A stretch of DNA of 64,000 bases from Margaritispora aquatica (lineage: Eukaryota; Ascomycota; Leotiomycetes; Helotiales; Discinellaceae), in the NCBI GenBank assembly GCA_007644065.1, contig VJWN01000009.1, positions 372,001 to 436,000 on the forward strand, in the 5' to 3' direction. The first letter of the stretch is position 1. The number at the start of each line of letters is the position of its first letter. The notes beneath the pieces are model-generated. The model had not been told where the DNA came from, ran no database searches, and worked only from the letters and a program-made list of their open reading frames with translations. The translations under genes were made by a program, and so were the position numbers. Positions 12,100-23,890 of this stretch are shown here, piece after piece.

Positions 12100-13161
12100 A
12101 TGTGCCAATCATCTATCCATCAATGTCTTCAAGAGCTCCCCAAATGCGAGCACCACCTTCATATCGAAGGATCTCTCTCGCCATCACTCCTCTTCCGTCT
12201 CGCAGCCTCCAACAACATCACGCTCCCAAGCGACGACCCAGCATTTGCATCAATCGAATCCCTACACGACCGGTATGAGCGCTTCACTTCGCTCGATGAC
12301 TTCCTCCAATATTACTTTATTGCAATGTCAGCCCTCATTACAGCTACGGATTTCGAATTGCTAGCTTATGAGTACTTCACTCGAGCACATAACGACGGCG
12401 TGCATCATGCAGAGATCTTCTTCGATCCCCAAGCCCATACCTCAAGAGGTGTAGCATACAGCACTGTTGTTTCAGGACTGGTAGCCGCACAGCAAAAGGC
12501 CGAGAAGGATTTTGGCTTAACGTCCAAACTTATCCTCTGTTTCCTTCGTCATCTCCCAGCAAGCGAGGCAAATGCCACTTTCCAGGAAGCCGATTCCCTT
12601 GGTCACTTTTCAGATGGAACTGTCGTGGGCATTGGCCTCGACAGCACAGAGATTGGAAATCCACCTGAGATTTTCAGGGAAGTGTACGATTTCGCCTTGA
12701 AAGCGGGCATTCGTCGTACAGCTCATGGAGGCGAGGAGGGAGACGCAACCTACATCTCTCGTGCTCTCGATATCTGCAAAACCGAGCGAATTGATCACGG
12801 CATCCGTCTCGTGGATGACGAGGTATTGCTCAAACGGGTGGTGAAGGACAAGACTCTCGTCACTATGTGCCCGTTGAGCAACGTACGTCTACGATGCGTG
12901 ACCAAGATAGCTGAACTTCCAGTGAGGAAGTTTCTGGACGAGGGAGTGCGATTCAGCATCAACAGCGATGACCCTGCCTATTTTGGTGGGTATATTCTAG
13001 ACAACTATTGCGCTGTGCAGGAGGCGTTTGGATTGAGCTTGAAAGAGTGGAGGTTCATTGCTGAGAGTGCCATTGAGGGGAGTTGGTGCGACGAGGAGAG
13101 GAAGACGGTCCTGCTTAGTAAGGTTGAGGAGTGGGCATCAAAGTATGAGGGCAAGCTATAG
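12100..13161 (+). CDS. AAH1: Adenine deaminase (adenosine deaminase superfamily, Aah1 type)
   Basis: A single exon of 353 residues. It should hydrolyse adenine to hypoxanthine and ammonia in purine salvage, in the cytosol or nucleus. The metal-dependent hydrolase motifs are in order: H-L-H at 19-21 followed by EGS (zinc ligands), H209-G-G-E212 (zinc ligand and proton-donor Glu; the usual form is HAGE), IDHGIR near 231 (active-site His), and SINSDDPAYF near 286-295 (catalytic Asp). The short length and the DDPAYF form suit fungal adenine deaminase better than animal adenosine deaminase, so adenine is the likelier substrate. Residues are intact and the gene looks functional. The ATG at 12100 places HLH near the N-terminus, as usual for the family. 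No operon-like partner is nearby. Confidence 0.9.
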   Translation: MCQSSIHQCLQELPKCEHHLHIEGSLSPSLLFRLAASNNITLPSDDPAFASIESLHDRYERFTSLDDFLQYYFIAMSALITATDFELLAYEYFTRAHNDGVHHAEIFFDPQAHTSRGVAYSTVVSGLVAAQQKAEKDFGLTSKLILCFLRHLPASEANATFQEADSLGHFSDGTVVGIGLDSTEIGNPPEIFREVYDFALKAGIRRTAHGGEEGDATYISRALDICKTERIDHGIRLVDDEVLLKRVVKDKTLVTMCPLSNVRLRCVTKIAELPVRKFLDEGVRFSINSDDPAYFGGYILDNYCAVQEAFGLSLKEWRFIAESAIEGSWCDEERKTVLLSKVEEWASKYEGKL

Positions 13162-15113
13162 ATTTATATTGATATAAAGCGATGTAATTAATTAGCGAGA
13201 CATCGTTCAATATCTACTTCACTTGGCAACCAACCCCGTTTTCCATCCATCTATCCTTGCTCGCTTAACATTAGAAAGATGCATTCCATTTCCATCTTCC
13301 CATTTCGCGATTCACGAATCGTAAAAGCCACAACCATTGCACCACTTTAACTTTCCCATCCATGTCCTTGCCCAAACCCCATCCAAAAATGGAAAAAACC
13401 TCTCCATCAACCCACTCCAACCTCTCGGTATCCACTTCCGACCCCACCACCATCCATCCTCACCGTCGTCACACTACTTTACGTTGCGTAAGCTTCCCCC
13501 ACGGTCTACGGAGGATAACCCACCCCTACCGCATACGAGTATATGGCTAAAAGTGTTTCACGATCAGATGTTCGGCTGTCGGTTGGTAGTCTCCAATTGA
13601 CTTTCGCACAAAGGTGGGAAAGAAGAAGAAAGAACGAAACTCAATTTTCGCGCCACATCCCACCGCATTCGAGGCGAAAAATTTCCTCGGATGACCTGAC
13701 CGAGCATTCACCCGGTCGAGCCGGACACCGAGATCGAGTGGTGGGGTGTGAACTTTATCTGCTTTGAGATGAAACGGGCACGATGGGGTGGGATGGTCGT
13801 GGGAAGTTCTCAATTGGGTGTTGAGTGCTGGTTGGGCTTGAAGGTTCCATTTGTTTGGCACGGAAGTGGATGTGGGGATGTGTACAAGTCGGTAGGTACG
13901 AATTTGGTGAAAGAACCAAAGTGCTCACATACGAATCGAGAATTTTCTTCAGTTTAGAATCGAGGATTGAGTCTTGGAATACTTGAGGCTGATCATTTAT
14001 TGATAATCATAAATATAGATGAGTTTGATGTCAAGTTCTGGTAAGCACAGTGAGTCTCGGTCATCAGCTGCATATATATATACTCAAGAAATAAACCAAA
14101 CCAATGCGAAAAAAAAGACAACAATAACAGCACGAGGAATGGGTATCAAATGCATCCAGTATCCGCCATTTGGGTATACATTCAAGTCTTTCAAGTAGAA
14201 ATACGGGTGTGTTTCGGCTCGGTTCGGCTAGGCTCAGTAATAGCTTACCTGCTGCTTAATGCTCAACGCTCCCGAACTTACCACTTACCAGAAGCAACTG
14301 CAAGGCACCAAATCACGTCACAGTGTTGGTTGGAAAATTTCAAAACTTACCAGCACGATAGCTAGCAAACAGCTTATGCATCGATGATTCAGAATCGGGA
14401 ACATCAAGTAGCAGGTGATGACTTGATCTCGCTTAGGATTTCTGTCTACTGTCCCCTCCTTTACATCTACTGACACTGCAAGGAAATGAATGGAACATAA
14501 TGCGAAGATAACATAACCTAAAGTCTATGCCTACGTCCTGAGACGCACCCTGTCACGAGGTAAATCCATTGTTTAGCAATTACATCTTTTATTCTTGGCA
14601 AGTCTACGGAGTTCTCATTAACATGTCATTTCCTTTGAGGGTCACCTTAACGGCAAGAGAAGGACTGTGTTTGATTATACTTTCGATCTTTTCAAGCACG
14701 ACACTAATCGCCGCTTGGGCTATTCTCCCCTCACTAATCGCGACTATTGAGGTCTCTTCAAAGTTTGGAACACTTAGGGAAAGGTTCTAATAAGGAAAAG
14801 TATAGCTCTAAGTTCAAAGATGCCCGAAGTGGAAATGATACAATTCGGAAGTTACTTAGGTTCAAGGGAGAGGGTGTATAAAATGCCGCATGATTCAGCT
14901 CACGTTAGTGCATATTAATACATATTAGCTTAGCTAAAATATACTGTATGAATTCGGGTTTGCTATATTTTACTCAGCCACTATTTTGAGCCTGGTCATG
15001 TGCGTGGCGTAGTACCACGTTTCTCGACCTTTCTAAGCAATGTATTGTTTTGCGCTATTTCACATGTTAGCTAACGACGTGCAGTTCATTTGCTAGGTCT
15101 TAGCTATCACATC
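13162..15113. other. Intergenic, no supported gene
   Basis: Downstream of the deaminase and upstream of the HET-domain gene. Bases 13340-13480 are rich in C and A on the plus strand; from about 14500 the DNA becomes AT-rich. Small frames here (for example 14569-14790) start at non-ATG codons and show no domain. Nothing further is supported. Confidence 0.5.
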
Positions 15114-17104
15114 ATGGCCCATTCGTGTGTTCACTGCCAGAAATATGCTCTCGTGCGACCACGATACCACGAGGATATTTTTTGGGTGGATGTTCTAGAT
15201 GTGGACCATCGGGTTGTTGTCGATGCTGCCGCAAATGGTTGTGCTTTCTTTAGCTGGTGCTTGATGCAGCAACCTGAGCCTTCACATGCAGCTCTTCGAG
15301 GGGAACCGAGAGAAAGATTAAAACTCCGAGCTTATATGTGGGCTGGGCAAAGAGAAACTAAATCCTGTGGCCAGTTCATCTTGATACGTTGGGAGATAGG
15401 GCCAGCTTCGGCAAATTTTACAAAAGAGCAAGCATTATATCCCAAGTACTTGTATATCATGGCGAGTAATGGTAAGTATTGCAACACCTTGGTTTCTGTT
15501 ATGGCAATTGAAGTCGGGTTACAGAAGATCCTGCAGCGCGTTATAACGCGGCACGCCCCATCCATAGAAGTGTGGCATCTGACGCAAACTTTGACCTTGC
15601 TCGAACTTGGCTTGATGAGTGCAGTAAGGGGCATATTTCCTGCAAGAGCTCTTATCGAGACATGAAACCTTTGCGGGTAATCGAAATACGCTGGGCGGAT
15701 ACAAAATATGAGCCAGAGATCCGACTTGTAAGCAACACTGACAAGCTGCTTTACGCTGCTCTCAGCTATTGCTGGGGTGACGCTAGCTGCATAGAGGAGA
15801 TAAAACTCAGCCAGAAAACATATCGAGACTGGTGTGAAAACATTCCGTTCCTTCGTCTACCCAAGACCTTACAAGATGGTATCATCGCGACACGGAAACT
15901 AGGACTTCGATTTCTCTGGATTGACTGCCTATGTATAATGCAAGACGATGAGAGAGAATTGGCTCTTGAGATAGCAAAGATGCCATCTATCTATCGTGGT
16001 GCTTATGTTACTATCTCTGCCGCTAGATCAAGTAGTTGTGATCAAGGGTTTCTCCATGAGATTCAGGTGCCAAGTATTAATGCTAGCATCTTCAAGATGG
16101 CATATGTCTGTCCGAATGGCACACTTGGATCGATTCTGTTGTTTGACGACTCTGTTCAGCAAATGAAAGAGCCAATTAATCGCCGAGGCTGGACTCTGCA
16201 GGAGTACATTCTTTCACCACGACTGCTAGTATATGGACTCCACGGTATGCGTTTCGAATGTCGAGAAGTACTACAGTATGATGATCAAGAGGCCGCTGAA
16301 GGAAGTTTGTCAAGCGGCAACATCCAAGACCTGGCTTTACTTCGTGACGTACCTAGCTGTGCTGAGATGGCGCGGAATACTTGGTCGCAGATCTTAGTCG
16401 AGTATTCAAGCCGTGCTCTCTCAAATTCTGAAGATCGACTGTTAGCCATCTCTGGAATTGCGAAACACTACTCAGAGATTCTGAATGACAAATATTTGGC
16501 TGGAATATGGCTCTCTGACTTGCCTTCAGCTTTGATGTGGGAAAACATATCATCCAAATTCGAGCGGCCATTGAGCAATCGGGCACCTTCTTGGTCTTGG
16601 GCTGCAATAGATGGTAACGTCGAAACCTTCAACCGATCAGTGCCCGTGGATCCACATCTCAGCATCATATCTCACGACATCCAACTTGTGGAACCTGCAG
16701 CCCCGTTTGGAGCTGTCTTAGCTGGCCTATTAACCCTGCAAGGACTTTTGAGAGAGGCTTTATGGGACGGCAGTGACTTGTTCTCATCGAGCTCCACGCA
16801 TTCGGAATACCTAGCTTCTACGGTAGCAGACGCAATTGAGAGCGCATTGTTTAATGAGAGCAGCGTCTGCATCACAGTCTGGTGTTTACAGATTCGTCAT
16901 TTTGATGAATCAAGGCATAGTGGTCCCTCGGGTCTTATACTAGCACGAGTTAGTGGTCAAATTTTCAGACGCTTGGGAATCTTCTCCTTTGATGAGCATG
17001 CCTTCGAGTTAGAGATGAGAGATGCTGCCTTCTACTCTCGACTTGATGCTCAGCGGCGAGAATGGGCACTGTCCTCTGAAAAGCAGGTAATAGTTATTGT
17101 GTAG
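15114..17104 (+). CDS. HET-domain protein (heterokaryon incompatibility type)
   Basis: Two exons, 15114-15471 and 15525-17104, joined across a 53-base intron (donor gtaagt, acceptor acag) that splits a Glu codon; the product is about 645 residues. The N-terminal part has the Cys-containing lead (SCVHCQK) seen in such proteins. The HET domain spans roughly residues 190-350, with YAALSYCWGD, LPKTLQDGI, LRFLWIDCLCIMQDD, SIYRGAYVTISAA and later RGWTLQEYILSPR. HET domains trigger a cell-death response on fusion with a non-self partner, but many paralogues have no known allelic role, so allorecognition is inference. The ATG at 15114 is used because the longer upstream frame begins with a non-ATG codon. 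Flanking DNA is AT-rich, common around fast-evolving HET genes. Confidence 0.9.
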
Positions 17105-17915
17105 GACGCTTCGTTACAAGAAATTACCATCAAAGTGCGATTCCTCATGTAAGATTACAGCACCGATTAAACCAGAAGTGAGCCGGAAGTGGTGGTTGCC
17201 GCCCAATTTTTACAGGTTGGAGGATATTAGGAAACGAGAATTTTCTGGTGAGATCTGTCCCTACCTAGCCATAAGCAGCTACAGGTATTATAGTATTAAT
17301 ACAATGAATTCTACCAAGATTACTGTAACCATGATGCAACTGACCAGGGTTCTTGCTCGCTTGATTAAGGAGGCATACTAGCCTATGTGGCGAATTTATA
17401 ATAAAAATGGCTACTAGAATCGTGGCAACGACCTTTAGCCTTATAATAATACACTGAGATGAAAATGAATAAAATTTCTGTCGCACTTAAAAATTTAAAG
17501 TCGTTTGAACTTGAAGTATCTACACTTCATCTCGTTACGGGGTGTGTCTCAGGACACAAGATAGACGTTGCCCTGGTAATGATCTCGATGAAATGGTTGG
17601 CTTCTAAACTAAGCAGCACTGGTAATGAAGTGATGTATTATTATTCAGTCACTACCTCTTTCTCCTCAACCGTTCCGACATTATGCTCGAATCAGTCTCA
17701 CACCTATTACCAACCTCTTCCCACTCATTAACTCTGCGTATACCAACAAACATCAATCATTTACCCCATATTTCTCATTCTACATCCAAATAAAGTTCCA
17801 GCTCCCCACCTCCGATTAACACCCAATTCGAAATAACTTCACCCCCAACTTCGCAGAAGAAAATATCATACCATCATACCATCATGCAGTCACCAACTCA
17901 AACTCAAACTCAACC
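17105..17915. other. Intergenic, AT-rich, no supported gene
   Basis: This is the shared downstream region of the HET-domain gene and the convergent GPI-protein gene. It is AT-rich to about 17650 and then C/A-rich. Short frames show no family features. Confidence 0.5.
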
Positions 17916-18845
17916 TCACAACCCCAAACCAACCAACCCGGCAAACCCACCAGCAACCAAAACCCTCGCATCCAAACCTCCAACTCTCACGGCCGCATTC
18001 GAAGGAACAGTGACGAACGTAGCGCTCGTCCTCGCGCTCGTGGTGGATGGCGTGACGGTCGAGGCTACCGCATCGGACGAGCTCGACGCAGTCACGCTCG
18101 AGCTATTACTCACGCTCACGCTAGCGCTCAGGCTGCTGCTGGTGCTAGTGACGGAGATTCTGGTGCTGGTTGAGCCTCGCGAGATGGAGGTGGAGGTTGA
18201 GACTCGGACGGAAGAGGATGTGACTGGGATGACAGTCGATGTGCTGCTGATGGATGTTGGGGCTGCAGAGCGGGAAACTGATGTAGATGACGCTGTTGCT
18301 GCAGAGGCGATGTAGGTGAAGCCCTGGCGGTTGGCGCAGACGGCTTGGTCTTCTCCCTGTTTATTGTGTTAGTCACTGCTTTCAACACCTCACCCAAATA
18401 GTAGATATTCATAAGCGAAGAAAAGGGTGACACGTACATTATTACAGCAATATCCCTTAACACTTGAGCAATACTTGCCCGCATCACAATACTTCAAGTC
18501 CTGAGGGCAACAACTAGCACCGATGGGTATGCAGCCGGTACCGCACTTCTTCTCGGTGCTGAGACAGGTACATGAGCCATCGGTATCGCACAGGCGGCCA
18601 GAATCGCAGTAGTAGGTCGTGCAGCACGTGTTGGTTGGCGCAGAGGGCATGCAGCCGCCACCACAGGCGACTCTGCCAGTTGAGCAGGTGCCTTGTCGCT
18701 TGAACACCAAGGCAGGGTTGGGTGAGATATCGTTGGAGCCTGAGGGAGCGAGAGTCGTGTCGCCGCGTGGGTTGAGGGCGACGGAGTGGACGAGGGTGAA
18801 AGGTGCGAGGAGGAGGAGGAGAGTGGTGGTGGTTGGGAAATGCAT
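17916..18845 (-). CDS. Secreted Cys-rich GPI-anchored protein
   Basis: Two exons, 18438-18845 and 17916-18356, joined in phase 0 across an 81-base intron (donor gtacgt, acceptor acag); 282 residues. In order: a signal peptide (a run of Leu after MHFPTTTT, ending near HSVA), a short propeptide with a Kex2-like site (FKR before QGTC), a Cys-rich region made of two similar modules (each with CGxGC, a Pro, a CC pair and YCD-[SA]-G), a Ser/Thr-rich stalk, and a C-terminal hydrophobic tail (LVAGGFAGLVGLGL) suited to GPI attachment. It is expected at the plasma membrane or cell wall. The function is unknown; adhesion or wall protection is possible. The ATG at 18845 is chosen because it starts the signal peptide; an upstream in-frame ATG (18899) would bury it. 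Confidence 0.85.
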
Positions 18846-20999
18846 TTTTGCTGTGTTGTGTGTGTGGTCTTTGTGTAAGATCGAATAAGTGAGAGGCAAA
18901 GAGTGAGAAATATCTCAGTAGCGAGAGTCGAAAACTGGTATAAACTTTTCGTTCGAGTGGAACTTCAATGTCAACGAATGCGTATACAACCTGTAAGCAA
19001 TGATGCCTCTCAAAACACGGAAAAGCTCCAGATTCATATACCTCCCATTCTCACAGGCAACACTAGCTGTCCAGGAACCAAAATAAACAACAACAAGGCA
19101 GATTCAGCTGAAAGCCCAACCGTACGCCGCGCCTCCACAGAGTGAAGACCTCGAAAGGCAATCCCTCGTTCTCAGGATTGTAATGGACAAATGAAAAGTC
19201 GACATGGCTTGATGCTTTCAGCCATGGGAGCTCTTTCTCCACGTTTGGTCAGAGCGATGTGGAGGCTTTCCAGCCTGCTTTCAAGCCTCTAGGGCTGAAT
19301 CGAAAGTGACTGCTTCGGCAGGGAAGTGTTGTCCTGCAGGACATCCAATGGTGATCATGGTGTATGAAGTGAAGGATCTGGCGATCCACTGCCAACAAAT
19401 GGGCGATCAACCTTAAAAAGCTTAACTTTAACCGGATTGCGCAGTGCAGGACCTCGTATGTACTCCTCCCATACCGAGCACTGGTAGTCTCACATTCCAC
19501 CGCAAAGTCAGGACTCACGTTGAGTCAAACTAAGGCAGGGACACCAGGTCAATTCATTCCCACCGCAATGCATATCAGAGATCAAAGAAAATGTGTCCCT
19601 GCCGTACGAAATTAGCAATATGCTGCCAAAGAGCAGAACAAAGAACTTTTCTCTGATTCGACAATTCCTCAGATTCGCAAGCCGCTGAGCAGTCCAAAGC
19701 TGTTCCCATCAGCGATCCCTCGATGCAATTCGTTGTCTTTGACGGCATTTTCCATTCTTCAGTGGGGAGAAAAAGCGGTTTGAAGGTTGATGCTCGTGGT
19801 TGAACAACTCAGCCATCTGCAGGTTGTCGGAGACAATGGGGTTCTTGGCAGGACTAGCGAAGGGACCCCGCACATATACATCGCGACTTTACTTTAATTT
19901 GGATTTGGGGGCTGAAGATCCTAATTTTGTTATCGATTCTCGAGCAGGTTTCGGAAATCTCCATTGGATGGTGTCTGTGACTTATCGGGGGTGGTTTTGC
20001 ATTGGTAAAGCAAGGTAGTGTGAAGTTGTCTTTGTTGAGTATATAGACACCGAATGCTTGTATCCATGAAATAGATAGTCCCAATTAACAGCATACAGTA
20101 CTGTCCTGTATAGTGCTCGATGCACAGCATCCTAAGAGACACAAATCTCGTACCTCACAGCGCAAATCCGTGGAGACGCACAGCATAGGCACTCGTGAGA
20201 CAGCGTCTTATGCATGACTCTGCCTTGAAAATTTGAAGTGATAAGGCTGAGGTTGAGACAATACAAAAGCAAGCAAGACACACACAAACACACGGGCACT
20301 GAACTAGGAAATCAACAATGCCCATCAAATAGCAAGACCCGTGCAAAATAAACGAACTTTCAAAAAAGAAAACCCAATCGAGTTCAATTCAATACAACCA
20401 TAATTTCCCATGAAATTAAAAGGGACCGCTCGGTACAGGAGGTAAGACTCTACTCACCGAGTCACAACAAAGACATTCATCGCTCATACATCAGATGAAA
20501 CACTGAGATATGTGAGGCATCGGCCATCGGTTATAAGTCATAGGGCTGAAGATAAACTTCGCGAAAGTCGAAAACAAGAGTCACAAGATAAGATTAACAC
20601 GAGAATGACAAGAAAAAACAAGAAATTGGGAAGGAAAACAAGAAACATACAAGACACTGCCACCTTCACGCCAAGACATCGGATTCACCCGGACGCTCAA
20701 CTTGATTTGATACTATAAGTATATTTATTTTCTTCTTTCTATGGATTCATTCATCACATTCTCCAAGTTTGTTCGTATCGGGTCGTTCTCTCATCTATAG
20801 TAGGTAGTTAATCTCACATCTAATATCAAGTTCTATGCTTGTCCTGTCCAATACCCATCCCATATATATGCCATCGCAGGCAATGTCCAGCAAGCTGCTT
20901 ATAAGCTCTAATCAAAACATTAAATGAAAAATCCCATGATCCAAATCCAAAAGCGTCTTCGGCCGGGTATAACCTCTCTCTCACTCATCACCTACTTTC
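18846..20999. other. Intergenic, no supported gene
   Basis: Promoter side of the GPI-protein gene, then about 2 kb up to the 3' end of the MscS gene. All frames are short and without recognisable features. The stretch 20280-20700 is A-rich on the plus strand and may include the 3' untranslated region of the minus-strand MscS gene. Confidence 0.5.
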
Positions 21000-23890
21000 T
21001 CACTGCCCCGTCGCCGAAGACCCAGCAGCACCACTGCTATTATCCTTCGGCCTAAACCCCAGACTTAAGCCTCTTGCTCTCGTCTGCGCAGAGCTCCCAC
21101 TCACAGGCGCACTCCCAAGGGGTTGTCCAATCCCTTGTTGCCTACCCGCACCACCTGGTTGGGGTTGTGGAAACATGGAGTACCCACCACTTGGTTGCTG
21201 GGATGGATACCCAGTGCCCATAAAGCTACTCTGACTCGTCGTCGGCTGTAATCCCAATTCAGCCTCCTCGTCTAAAGCCTCCGACGCACGGTTCATGAAG
21301 CCACCATCCCGTCTAGGCGATGGCTGTGTGACGCTCATACTGGGTGCGTCGAAACGGACGATTGTTGGGACGTGATCACCTGGACGTCTGCGGCCGCGTG
21401 TTGATTGGCGTTTGAGCAGCGTTTGCTTGAGGTCGTCGATGTCGTTGCTGCGTTGGATCTCGAGACTCTCTTCGCGAGATCCAAGTGTGTCTTCGTCTCT
21501 TGAGGCCCAGATAGTATTGTCTTCTGGTCCAGGACGACGTTGGCTAAGCATATCTGCTGCTCCTTCTTCGGCCTTGGAACCAAGGTGGTCAATGCCGCTT
21601 GATTTTCCGGTGTCTGGCTTTGGCGGGGTGGGAATCAGTCGCTTGCCTTCCTTTACAGCAGCAGCTTTCTCGCGAGCTTGTACTGCAAGCTCGTCCGTGA
21701 CTGAGACGCTGTAGTTGGGATTGTTTGGTCCACCAAGTGGCTCTCCACCACCTCCTGGTCCATAAATTGGTACCTTGCGTAAGGCGAGGACGAGTGCGCA
21801 CATGAATTTCGAGCGACGTGATGCACGGACAGATTCATTTGCCCAATTGCTCTTGTGACGGATTTCAACCTTGAGTTGCATTTTATCCATGTTGCCGATT
21901 CCGGTAGCTTCCAACATGATATCTGGTTGGAAGTCCCTAGAATTATCTGGATGACGAACAAAGATCTCCATCTCCTTGCGAAGAGTCTCCACATCTTCCA
22001 AGCTAGTGTCGAACGAAATGAACATGTCGAGCTGCTCCTTCATTGCCTTGCTGCGAGTGATGTTCTCAATCCACAGATTGTTCAAGACAATATTTGGAAC
22101 TTGGACCATTTTCATGTTATCGATTCGCTTGAAGATTGTGAATAATAAGGAAATTTGCTCGACGATCAGGTGTTCCTGCGAAGGACCAACAATATCGACT
22201 CTATCTCCCACATCATATGGATGCTTGACGAAAAGGAAGATACACGAGCCAAGAAATTCTTGTGTGGTAGCAGCAAAGACGAAGGAGAGGGACAAAAGTG
22301 TTGTTCCAGCTGTGGCCAAGGTGGTAACAAAGTTGGTATCCTGGAAAGCGACTAATTTGAATTAGCTTTGAAAGATTTAATAATATAACAGAACCTACCG
22401 AAGATGAAGATGATGATAACAAAGAGAACTGTGACCAAAATTTGGTCCAAAACTCCAATAGCTTGACCCACGTCTCTCATACTAGCTGAGATAGCTTTTC
22501 TATCCCTACCAATCTCCACGATCTTCAAAATCATTTCGTCCAAACTGATGTCTCCATTGCCATCTTGGTCTAGAGCGGCAAACGCCTCATCAGCCTCCAC
22601 TTTTCGTGCGGGACCAAGAACCTCCTCGATATCGTCCGCGTATAGAGCATCCCTGCCTTCAACGACGAAAGACATCCAAAGTCTCTTGGCTAACGCTTCC
22701 GAAGACTTCTTTTTCTCTAGAGCCTCAACCACAACTGAATGTGCAGAGGTGGGGTTGAAAACTTGCTTTCCAGTAATCTCAGATGCGATATTGCCGAAAA
22801 CAGATGTGACCTTATCTCCAACACGTCCAATATTTCCAATAATTCGCATTGGCGTTGCAGAACCAGATCGTTTGTGTCCCATTCCAGAAGTCTTGGCCAA
22901 CATAGCCTCGATGCTATCATTGATCACATAGTCCTCTTCAATAAACTCCTCGCAATACATTGGAAAAAGAGTCCTACTGGCTTCGTACAGCAATCCTAGG
23001 AGATGGACACTGCGTTTTCCTTCTTTAATTCGTCCATCGAAGGATCGTCGATGATAATTGATACTGATCAATTGCACAATCATCTTTTCTGCCAGATACA
23101 TGACGGATGCAATGACTGCTGGACCGAGCAATGCCTTCATCACCGAAACCCATCGTAGCTGTGGCAGACCTTCGTTTAGTCTCGGATTCGTAAGAGCAGT
23201 AAATGTCACCAGAGAGGTAACAGCCCATCCAACCAAAGAGAGAGGTATTTCGACGTTCCTCAAAACCTTGGCGTATTTCCTTGTTCCTGAACTGACCACT
23301 CCACACAGGAACATAAAGACGTATGGTATTCCTTTGGACATCAGCTTCGAAACCCAGATGCTAAGCCATATGATTTCAATCCAGGTCCAGAAGAAAATCG
23401 ACCGCATGTTCGTGTTGAAGAATATCTGCTTCGGATTGACAATCGCATAAACCACAATTGGGATAGCAATTAATGATCCTACAGGCAGAATATAGACAAA
23501 ATACCGGGTGATGACACTGAAGGTGACGATCTTGTTGTAGAATCTGCCGAGTCCATTGACGGACACCTCTTCACCATCTGTCCCGACTCTCCTCGGTCTA
23601 CTATCCACCTTCTTTATTTTCCTCCTTCCAGCAGCTCCCCGACCAAACAAGCCTTTCTTCTCCTCGTCGACAAAAGTTGGTTGTGTCTGCATATCGTTCA
23701 ATGCGCCCTCGCCCTGCTTCCTGGCTCCAGTCGAGGAAGAGCGTGTCTGGACATTGGCCAGAGGGATGCCATTATCGGTTTCGTAGCGGCCCATATTGGC
23801 TGTATTCTCGTCGTTGCGGTTGTTGTCATTCGCCAGCGGTTGGAAACCTGTCCTTGAGAAAGTAGGAGTTCGAGGACTGCGGAGTGACAT
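21000..23890 (-). CDS. MscS-family mechanosensitive channel with EF-hand (Msy1/Msy2-like)
   Basis: Two exons, 22399-23890 and 21000-22351, joined across a 47-base intron (donor gtaggt, acceptor ttag) that splits a Val codon inside the pore-domain region; 947 residues. The N-terminal 110 residues are polar. Several membrane helices follow (first about residues 128-153). A canonical EF-hand loop, DQDGNGDISLDE, sits at about 441-452, directly before the pore helix region (ILVTVLFVIIIFIF) and the MscS beta domain (SFVFAATTQEFLGSCIFL, VKHPYDVGDRVDI). The last 250 residues are a disordered Ser/Pro/Gln tail. Fission yeast relatives sit in the endoplasmic reticulum and limit calcium rise on hypo-osmotic shock; the same role is inferred here. 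The start is the first ATG of the long exon. Confidence 0.93.

Noticed and set aside
17884..18315. Plus-strand frame of 143 codons opposite the GPI-protein gene
   Set aside because: It is the complement of the Ser/Thr-rich stalk, which yields Leu/Val/Ala-rich nonsense; the minus strand has a signal peptide, Cys modules and matching splice sites.
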